The position numbers and the translations under genes were made by a program. Shown in pieces: positions 33,785 through 38,867 of a stretch of 38,867 nt of DNA; positions within the stretch are counted from its first letter, which is position 1; each line of letters starts with the position of its first letter. Under the pieces are notes generated by a model. It was not told where the DNA came from. It saw only the letters and a program-made list of their open reading frames with translations, and ran no database searches. Location: NCBI GenBank assembly GCA_031279825.1, contig JAITHT010000016.1, forward strand, positions 1 through 38,867, read 5' to 3'. This DNA comes from Desulfovibrio sp. (GTDB taxonomy: Bacteria > Desulfobacterota > Desulfovibrionia > Desulfovibrionales > Desulfovibrionaceae).

Positions 33785-33968
33785 CGTGCGCTGTGAGAAG
33801 TGCGGCAGGCTGCTTGGCAGGGCGCAAATTGAAGCCGGATTTTTGGAGCTTCACTGCCCCAAGTGCAAAATCAGACACCTCGTGAGGGCCACGCGCCCCA
33901 ACACCGAGCCGCATGACGGCCTTCAAGGAGATCGTCATGTACTCGCTTCACCTTCGGCACAAAAGTAG
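33756..33968 (+). CDS. Com-like zinc-finger protein
   Basis: A 70-residue protein starting MKEKCFTPYDVRCEKCGRLL, with a GGAGG site six bases upstream. It has two CxxC pairs (CEKCGRLL and CPKCKIRH) like Com, the translational activator of the mom gene in phage Mu, and related small zinc ribbons. It overlaps the trbB stop by 29 bases and trbC by 32 bases. Its presence inside the trb operon is unusual; it may regulate translation of a neighbouring gene, or be an unrelated zinc ribbon. Confidence 0.65.
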   Translation: MKEKCFTPYDVRCEKCGRLLGRAQIEAGFLELHCPKCKIRHLVRATRPNTEPHDGLQGDRHVLASPSAQK

Positions 33969-34269
33969 CCTCGTTTTCACAGGTCTTCTGGCCTGCCTTC
34001 TGCTTTTCCCCGGTTTTGCCTTCGCCTCCGGGGGAATTACGGAATTTTCCTCTCCCCTGGAGCAGGTGGTCAACACCATCACCGGGCCTGCGGGCAAATG
34101 GATTTCCATTGTGGCGATGGCGCTGTGCGGCGTCATCTTCATTATGAACCGCGACGACATCAGCGGCGGTTTCAAACTCCTGCTGTCCGTGGTCTTCGGG
34201 ATCAGCTTCATCGCCTTTGCCGCAAGCATCGTGAACAGCGTCTTTTCCTTCTCCGGGGCGGTGATATGA
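33937..34269 (+). CDS. trbC: Conjugal transfer pilin-like protein TrbC
   Basis: A 110-residue TrbC/VirB2-type major pilin. It starts MYSLHLRHKSSLVFTGLLAC with AAGGAG in front, has a long signal-peptide-like segment with a likely cleavage at GFAFASG, and two hydrophobic helices (WISIVAMALCGVIFIM and LLLSVVFGISFIAFAAS). In conjugative systems it is cleaved and cyclised to form the pilus. Its stop overlaps the trbD start (ATGA), so they are coupled. Confidence 0.85.
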   Translation: MYSLHLRHKSSLVFTGLLACLLLFPGFAFASGGITEFSSPLEQVVNTITGPAGKWISIVAMALCGVIFIMNRDDISGGFKLLLSVVFGISFIAFAASIVNSVFSFSGAVI

Positions 34270-34556
34270 GCCGCGCCCTGCCTATTCATCAATCCCTGCA
34301 CCGTCACGCGCACGTCCTGGGCGCGGAACGGGAGCCGGTTATGACCTCGGCCCTGATCGCTCTGCTGGTCGGGGGCCTGACCGCCGTATCCGTCATAGCG
34401 GCTGCAGCCTTCTGGCTTGTCGCCGTTTTCGCCTTGCGGCGCATGGCAAAGGCCGATCCGATGATGAGCCGGGTCTGGCTGCGGCATATCAAACAACAGG
34501 ACTATTACCCGGCCAAGGCAAGCCTCTGGCGGCCTCTTGGGGGGTATTCATGCTGA
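34266..34556 (+). CDS. trbD: Conjugal transfer protein TrbD
   Basis: A 96-residue VirB3/TrbD-type inner-membrane protein. It has a cytoplasmic N-terminus (MSRALPIHQSLHRHAHVLGA), a long hydrophobic stretch (SALIALLVGGLTAVSVIAAA and onward) and a conserved basic C-terminus (LRRMAKADPMMSRVWLRHI). It works beside the TrbE ATPase. It ends two bases before the antitoxin stop on the other strand, showing that a toxin-antitoxin pair was inserted between trbD and trbE. Confidence 0.85.
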   Translation: MSRALPIHQSLHRHAHVLGAEREPVMTSALIALLVGGLTAVSVIAAAAFWLVAVFALRRMAKADPMMSRVWLRHIKQQDYYPAKASLWRPLGGYSC

Positions 34557-34557
34557 A

Positions 34558-34902
34558 CTATTCCTCATCGTCGCAAAGCTGCTCCCACGGCACCTCCAAG
34601 GCTGCCGCCAAGCGGTGCAACGTGGTGGCGCGGGTATTCGCGCCTTTGGTTTCCAACTGTGCGTATGCCGGACGGCTTATGCCCATGCGCTCCGCCATGT
34701 CCGCCTGGGACAAGCCTTTGTACTCACGCCATGCGCGGACAAGGCTTTTGCCCTCCATGTTGGCCGCTTTGGACACGGCAAGGGGTATGACGGCCTCTGC
34801 GGATTCCGGTCTGAGAGATGCCATATATTCCGCATACGGCACGAGAACAAACAACGGTTGGCCGTTGTTCTCAATGATTTGGTGCCTAGTAAGTGTGTTC
34901 AT
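34558..34902 (-). CDS. Xre-type antitoxin with a Phd-like N-terminal segment
   Basis: A 114-residue DNA-binding antitoxin. The C-terminal Xre helix-turn-helix (GLSQADMAERMGISRPAYAQ) is at about 65-84. The N-terminus (QIIENNGQPLFVLVPYAEYM) resembles the beta segment of Phd/YefM antitoxins, so the protein joins features of two families. It overlaps the toxin gene by 17 bases and would neutralise the toxin and repress the pair at the inverted repeat at 35147-35191. Confidence 0.78.
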   Translation of the reverse strand: MNTLTRHQIIENNGQPLFVLVPYAEYMASLRPESAEAVIPLAVSKAANMEGKSLVRAWREYKGLSQADMAERMGISRPAYAQLETKGANTRATTLHRLAAALEVPWEQLCDDEE

Positions 34903-35131
34903 TGCGTCTTTTTACCTCCGTAACCGTGATCGCATCGCCGGAAACGTCGAAGAAAGCCCGATATTGCCCGATACGCAAGCGATAGCCCGGCATATTGGTC
35001 AAATTCTTCACTCCGCTGATGTCCGGCCAATCCTTCAACACCTCAAGGGCTTCATAGATAGAAGCCATATCCTGGGTGTTCAGCTTGGCGATCTGTTTAT
35101 GCGCTTTCATGGTGATGTTCACGGTCATCAT
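34886..35131 (-). CDS. RelE/HigB-type toxin
   Basis: An 81-residue RelE-superfamily toxin, which would cut mRNA at the ribosome. The sequence includes KAHKQIAKLNTQDMASIYEA at the N-terminus and the core GYRLRIGQYRAFFDVSGDAI, the usual 'YRLRIGxYR' stretch. The toxin lies first and overlaps the antitoxin start, as in higBA-type order. The start at 35131 (MMTVNITMKAH) lacks a strong ribosome site. It lies divergent from trbE, with the operator between. Confidence 0.8.
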   Translation of the reverse strand: MMTVNITMKAHKQIAKLNTQDMASIYEALEVLKDWPDISGVKNLTNMPGYRLRIGQYRAFFDVSGDAITVTEVKRRNEHTY

Positions 35132-35146
35132 GGGGACAAGGTAATC

Positions 35147-35191
35147 TTTGGAAAGTTTTTTGTCAATTTTATCTTGCCAAAACTTTCCAAA
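35147..35191. promoter_or_regulatory. Perfect inverted repeat, probable toxin-antitoxin operator
   Basis: TTTGGAAAGTTTT (35147-35159) and AAAACTTTCCAAA (35179-35191) are perfectly complementary with a 19-base spacer. They occupy the gap between the toxin start and the trbE ribosome site (AAGGGAGGAG). Such a palindrome is typical of an antitoxin binding site, and could also affect trbE. Confidence 0.6.
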
Positions 35192-35205
35192 AGGGAGGAG
35201 CAACC

Positions 35206-36938
35206 ATGCTGAAACTCTCTGATTACCGCTCCAGGGCCAAGGGCCTGCCTGATCTGCTGCCCTATGCCGCGCTGATCGCGCCGGGCATTGTTCTCAACAA
35301 GGACGGCTCGTTTCTGGCGGCATGGGAAATCCGGGGACAGGATACGGATTCCAGCACGCCCGATGAGCGGGCCTATGTGTCCATGCAAATAAACAGCGCC
35401 GTCAAACTCCTGGGTACAGGCTGGATGTTCCATGCGGACGCGATCCGCTCCAGCCACAGGGCCTATCCTGGGCGGGACAAAGGGCACTTTCCCGATGCCG
35501 TCACCCGGCTCATGGATGAGGAACGCCGGTCATACTTCAACAGTGAGGCGGGCCACTGTTTCAGCACCAATACGATTCTGGCCGTCACTTGGAAGCCGGA
35601 TTTTTCGGCTTCCGGCATGGCCGGGAAAGTCAAGGCGGATGTGGCTTCCGGCCCTGGCCTGGAAAAGTTTCTGGCGCAATTTCAAAACTCGCTGGAACTC
35701 ATAGAGGACGCGCTTTCCAGTGTTCTCAGAACGCAGCGCCTTGCGGAACGCCCCGCCTGCCATGCTGACGGCGAAAGCTATAGGCAATCCGATCTGCTCT
35801 CGCACCTCCAGCATTGCCTGACCGGCGATCTACATCCTGTCCAGACGCCGGAAACTCCCATGTACCTTGACTCCCTGCTTGGCGGGGAAAACCTTACGGG
35901 AGGCATTGCCCCGCGCCTGGGGGAAAAGCATCTGGCGATCCTCGCTCTGGACGGACTGCCGCAGGAATCCTGCCCGGCCATGCTTTCGGAACTGGATTCC
36001 CTGCCCCTGGAATACCGTTTCTCCACCCGCTTCATCTGCCTTGACCAGTATGAGGCGATGCAGGAGATCAACAAGTACCGCAAGGGCTGGCGGCAACAAG
36101 TGCATCGTTTTATTGACCAGTTTTTCAATAACCCCAACGCCCGTATCAACAGAGACGCTTTATTGATGTCCGAAGACGCGGAAACCGCCCTGACGGAAGT
36201 TCAGGGTGGTTTGGTCGGCGCGGGCTACCTGACCTCCTGCATGGTTCTTTTGCACGAGGATCAGGAAGTGTTGAAAGACTGGTCGCGGGAATTGCGCCGG
36301 GCGATCCAGACTTTGGGCTTCGGCTGCCGCATTGAATCCGTCAACGCGCTGGAAGCCTGGCTCGGCACACATCCCGGCAACGGGTACGCCAACATCCGCC
36401 GCCCCTTGGTAAACACTCTCAACCTTGCCGATCTCCTGCCCCTGGCTTCGGTCTGGACAGGCTCGCCCTATAACCCCTGCCCGTTCTATCCGCCCGATTC
36501 CCGGCCCCTGGCCGTGCTGATGACGGACAAGAACACGCCCTTCTGGTTCAACATCCATGTGGGAGATCTCGGCCATACCCTGATCTTCGGGCCTACCGGC
36601 GCGGGGAAAAGCACCTTGCTCGCGCTTCTGGCCGCGCAATTCCGTTGTTATGAACGCGCCCGCATTTTCGCCTTTGACAAGGGCATGAGCCTCTTTCCCC
36701 TCTGTTTCGGCGCGGGCGGCGATCATTACACCATCGGCGGGCCGGAACCCCCAAACGCGATTACTACGTTGTGACGCCGCAGGGCAGGCGGCAAGTGAGC
36801 CTCGCCCTCGGCCCAAAAACCCTGTCCTTTGTCGGGGCCTCCGACAAAGAGAGCATCGCCCGGATCAGGGAACTGGCCGCGCGGTGTGGAAAAGGCGGCT
36901 GGCAAGATGTCTGGCTGCAAGAACGCGGGGCGGTCTGA
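35206..36938 (+). pseudogene. trbE: Conjugal transfer ATPase TrbE with an internal deletion
   Basis: TrbE (VirB4 family) is the large ATPase of the conjugation apparatus, normally about 800 or more residues. The first 515 residues are intact in frame, from MLKLSDYRSRAKGLPDLLPY through the Walker A motif GPTGAGKST, then IGGPEP at about 36747. Here the reading leaves the frame and stops at 36772. The true C-terminus (PKRDYYVVTPQGRRQVSLAL to QERGAV) continues in another frame at 36750-36938. About 250-300 codons between them, including Walker B, are deleted. It is inactive. Confidence 0.85.
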
Positions 36939-37023
36939 CGTGGAAATGGAGATGATGCGGGGCTTCGCCCCGCGCCCCATCGGGGGAAATGATTTCCCCC
37001 GAACTCCCTCAACAGGAGTGACT

Positions 37024-37425
37024 ATGAAACGCTTTTTTATGTTCTCCGTGATGGCCCTGTCGCTGTATGCGGCTCCGGCCCAGGCCATTGTCGTCACCTG
37101 CACGAATTGCAGCAATATGATCACGCAGCTTCTGGAGCGCGTCACCAGCATGGAACAGCTTGCCACCCTCATGGGCGAGTATGAGGAATCCATTGTCCAG
37201 ACAGCGCAGCAGTTACGCATGGTGCAACAAAATATCGAGCAATACAAGAATATGCTCCGGAACACGGCGCAACTGCCGTCAAATCTGGTCAACGAACTCA
37301 AAGGCAGCCTGACCCGGCTGGCGAATCTTTCTTCCACCCTGCGGACGCAGCGCGGCGATATGACGGCCTTGGGACAGGTGTTTATGAACCTGTTCCAGGC
37401 GTCACTCTGTCCTGATCCGGTTTGA
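37024..37425 (+). pseudogene. trbJ: Conjugal transfer protein TrbJ, truncated
   Basis: The product starts MKRFFMFSVMALSLYAAPAQ, with a signal peptide cleaved near QAIVV, and has the TrbJ pattern CTNCSNMITQLLERVTSMEQ and a helical Gln-rich part. TrbJ is a periplasmic VirB5-like protein, about 240 residues long. Here it runs 133 residues and changes to unrelated sequence at about 37400 (FQASLCPDPV), where a Mu-type transposase fragment begins. So it is cut. Confidence 0.8.
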
Positions 37426-37533
37426 TGAACAATTTTCCAGATATACCGTGCTTGTATACACCCTTGACGGCGATTTTATTTGTGAGGCCCGCGACAGGGA
37501 ACATTACAAGATTGCAGCCGGCCTGCATCCGGG
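37397..37533 (+). pseudogene. Mu-type transposase, C-terminal domain fragment
   Basis: In a frame different from trbJ, the sequence reads SVLIRFDEQFSRYTVLVYTL, then DGDFICEARDREHYKIAAGL. The pattern 'vrFDp..., VYxLDGxFIcEA' is the C-terminal beta-barrel of MuA-like transposases. It is cut on the left at trbJ and on the right at the IS256 fragment. Confidence 0.65.
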
Positions 37534-37982
37534 AAGCTTCCCACTACGCGCGTTCGACGACGAATTTCGCGGTTTAGGCGTTCAAGGGGGTTGTTAGTCC
37601 TGATATGGCGCCAATGCGCCACGGGAAACGCGTAATAGGAAAGTGTTTCCTCGCATCCGGACTCCAAAATCCTGGCCGTTTTCTCAAGGCGTAACGCCTG
37701 AAGCTTTTTCACCACTTCAGCCGTTTTCTGAGCGGCTGCCTCTTTGTCTTCCTGGGCATGGATCGCTTTGAGCATCAGAGCCACCTCTTTGGCTTTGCCG
37801 CGAGGAACCGCGTACAATACAATACAATACAATACAATACAATACAATACGTTGCGGTAAAAATGTACCACGCAACGCTGCCATTTGGTTTTTAAGTAAA
37901 ATGAGCCGAGTGCTTCCAGAAGACCAAGGCTTTTATCCGAGATCACAAGGTCGATTTCTTCGAGCCCGCGCTTCCGCAAAGG
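37527..37982 (-). pseudogene. IS256-family transposase, internal fragment
   Basis: The minus strand encodes the middle of an IS256 transposase, about 150 residues: LRKRGLEEIDLVISDKSLGL, WQRCVVHFYRNV, then AVPRGKAKEVALMLKAIHAQ, ETLSYYAFPVAHWRHIRTNN and PLERLNREIRRRTRVVGSFP. Both ends are missing, and the right part ends at FPD, where the copy at the window start begins. A run of AATAC units replaces several residues after FYRNV. Confidence 0.85.
37813..37850. repeat. Pentanucleotide repeat (AATAC)n inside the IS256 transposase
   Basis: Seven full AATAC units plus three bases (TAC) give 38 bases of tandem repeat at 37813-37850. Because the unit is five bases long, each gain or loss shifts the transposase frame, and three units restore it. 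In the present length the frame is open, reading as Leu-Tyr-Cys-Ile-Val repeats. Confidence 0.95.
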
Positions 37983-38037
37983 CTGTGTTATAGGAAACGA
38001 TTGATAACTAAATATTGGATATCTTCACCGGCCTGGT

Positions 38038-38259
38038 TCAGTCAGCCGGGCTACTCTCCCTGATATACTCAAAAAGCTCGTGAACCTCGACATCCAAGGC
38101 TATCGCCAGCTTTTCCAGAGTAAATAGTTTACAAGTTGAAATCCTTTCATCCTTGGCCCTGGCTACCGTATCGGGAGCCACCTTTGAGCGGAATTGTAAT
38201 TCCTCGTAAGTCATATCCTTTTTTTCCATTAACATCCCGAGATTACTTCTAAAAGGCAT
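38038..38259 (-). CDS. Small Xre-family regulator
   Basis: A 73-residue repressor-like protein. The helix-turn-helix covers the middle: MTYEELQFRSKVAPDTVARA, then STCKLFTLEKLAIALDVEVH. The start MPFRSNLGMLMEKKD has a GAGAAT stretch ahead. It is divergent from a porin-like gene, with a pair of direct repeats at 38286-38330 between them. It probably represses itself or that gene, but it may also be the regulator of a lost mobile element. Confidence 0.8.
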   Translation of the reverse strand: MPFRSNLGMLMEKKDMTYEELQFRSKVAPDTVARAKDERISTCKLFTLEKLAIALDVEVHELFEYIRESSPAD

Positions 38260-38285
38260 ATTCTCTCCAAGGTTTTACTTGGATG

Positions 38286-38330
38286 TAGCCTAGCAAAACT
38301 TGACTTGCACTTGGCCATAGCCTAGTAAAA
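38286..38330. promoter_or_regulatory. Direct repeats, probable operators of the Xre regulator
   Basis: TAGCCTAGCAAAA (38286-38298) and TAGCCTAGTAAAA (38318-38330) are spaced 32 bases apart, about three DNA turns. They lie in the divergent gap between the Xre gene and the porin-like gene. A smaller inverted pair CCAAG/CTTGG lies at 38268-38283. Two repressor molecules could bind them side by side. Confidence 0.5.
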
Positions 38331-38387
38331 GGTTCATCTGGGTCTGGACAGTCCAGCCAAAAACCTATTCAACCAATGGAGGGAATA

Positions 38388-38774
38388 ATGAAAAAACTCG
38401 TATTGATTCTTAGCCTTATCGGGATAATGGCCTTGCCGGGACTTGCCGCCGCCGAAGACGCAAAACCCTATGGCGTCTATGTGGGCGGCCACCTTGGCAT
38501 GAGCGTTGAAAACTTTTCCAGACGTAAGCAGGTTGATGACATCAATGTCCCAAGCGAATTCTCTTGGTCGCCGGGCAGCAAAACTGATACCACCTTCGGT
38601 GGTGGCATTTCCGTGGGCTATGATTTTGACCCACAATTCAATGTTCCAGTTCGCCTTGAACTGGACTATACAGCTCGCAGTCGTGGCGAGGCAAAGTCCA
38701 GCAGAGACTTCACGGAGAGTGGCAATCTTTATGGTGAAGAAATGAAAGATCATTGCTGTCCGGCTAATGGTTAA
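38388..38774 (+). pseudogene. Outer membrane beta-barrel (porin-like) protein, cut by IS4-type insertion
   Basis: The product starts MKKLVLILSLIGIMALPGLA, a signal peptide cleaved near AAAED, then GVYVGGHLGMSVENFS, ISVGYDFDPQFNVPVRLELD and more: the pattern of an opacity/OmpW-like beta-barrel. It loses its own sequence at about 38750, where the IS begins, and reads a few foreign codons (HCCPANG) to a stop. The ATG has GGAGGGAATA upstream. About half of the barrel is missing. Confidence 0.8.
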
Positions 38775-38781
38775 GAAAAAA

Positions 38782-38850
38782 GTCCAAAATCTCAAGCGGA
38801 TGTGGTAGAAGAGTTTGCGAAAAACTTTGCCACACAAGGAGATTTTGGAC
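38782..38850 (+). promoter_or_regulatory. Hairpin hiding the transposase ribosome site
   Basis: GTCCAAAATCTC (38782-38793) pairs with GAGATTTTGGAC (38839-38850), and inner pairs TGTGG/CCACA and AGTTT/AAACT extend it. The right arm contains AAGGAG, the ribosome site of the transposase, and ends at its start codon. In IS10, IS50 and related IS4-type elements, read-through RNA from outside folds like this, so outside transcription does not yield transposase. Confidence 0.6.
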
Positions 38851-38867
38851 GTGAGTCACCATAATAC
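38851..38867 (+). CDS. IS4-type transposase, first codons (cut by window edge)
   Basis: GTG at 38851 begins VSHHNT, the typical start of IS4-family transposases with a DUF4372 domain (usually MSHHNT). AAGGAG lies nine bases upstream. The rest lies outside the window. The family call rests on six residues and the terminal repeat. Confidence 0.6.

Larger units (their letters stand above)
38751..38867 (+). mobile_element. Left end of an IS4-type insertion sequence
   Basis: CATTGCTGTCCGGCTAA (38751-38767) is the terminal inverted repeat, mirrored at 33451-33467. The transposase start follows at 38851. Between them, 38782-38850 folds into a long hairpin that includes the ribosome site. Confidence 0.75.

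Noticed and set aside
37813-37850. The pentanucleotide tract as a CRISPR array
   Set aside because: The units are five bases without spacers, so this is a simple tandem repeat. No CRISPR array or cas gene is seen in the window.
33451-38767. A complete composite transposon between the two IS ends
   Set aside because: The left IS has no transposase left, and the right one leaves the window, so a mobile unit cannot be shown.

Overview
The window reads as a Desulfovibrio-type chromosome (Desulfovibrionaceae). This rests on a selenocysteine-containing periplasmic formate dehydrogenase with a tetraheme cytochrome c3 and FdhE in the order known from Desulfovibrio vulgaris, a rubrerythrin, and moderately GC-rich coding sequence. 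No ribosomal RNA gene is present, so the assignment is by gene content only.

Layout. Bases 1-800 hold the 3' end of an IS256-family insertion sequence, a decayed gene start and an AT-rich block. From 800 to about 32,000 every convincing protein gene is on the minus strand. Reading right to left, the core part includes a Kef-type antiporter with a small exported protein, a TauE/SafE permease, a class V aminotransferase, a FAD/rhodanese protein, the fdhA-fdhB-fdhE-cytochrome c3 operon, a rubrerythrin, a secreted alpha/beta hydrolase, and a cell-envelope group (HAD phosphatase, YggT, DivIVA, DUF167, DUF465). It continues with ilvB-ilvN-ilvC for branched-chain amino acids, xerC and an iron-type alcohol dehydrogenase. 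A plus-strand tRNA-His with its own terminator sits at 27.3 kb between two copies of a 167-base hairpin-rich repeat.

From 27.6 to 31.7 kb lies an accessory cluster of a membrane protein and exported proteins. Three of them share one small domain that resembles DcrB/PsbP (DUF1795), once fused to a trypsin-like protease whose last 25 codons lie behind an in-frame UAA. From 31.8 kb on, the DNA is a graveyard of mobile elements: an autotransporter C-terminus, a (TG)n tract, broken plasmid-type genes and an IS end. Then, on the plus strand, comes a decayed conjugation (trb) locus: trbB fragment, a Com-like zinc-finger gene, trbC, trbD, an inserted toxin-antitoxin pair, trbE with an internal deletion, and truncated trbJ. 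It runs into a Mu-type transposase fragment and an IS256 fragment containing a pentanucleotide repeat. A small repressor and a porin-like gene cut by an IS4-type element close the window.

How the genes work together. The fdh operon makes a periplasmic formate oxidizing complex that passes electrons to cytochrome c3; hairpins in each of the first two intergenic gaps probably set subunit ratios. ilvB-ilvN-ilvC carry out the first two shared steps of valine, leucine and isoleucine synthesis. The trb locus cannot build a working conjugation apparatus as it stands, because trbB, trbE and trbJ are all broken.
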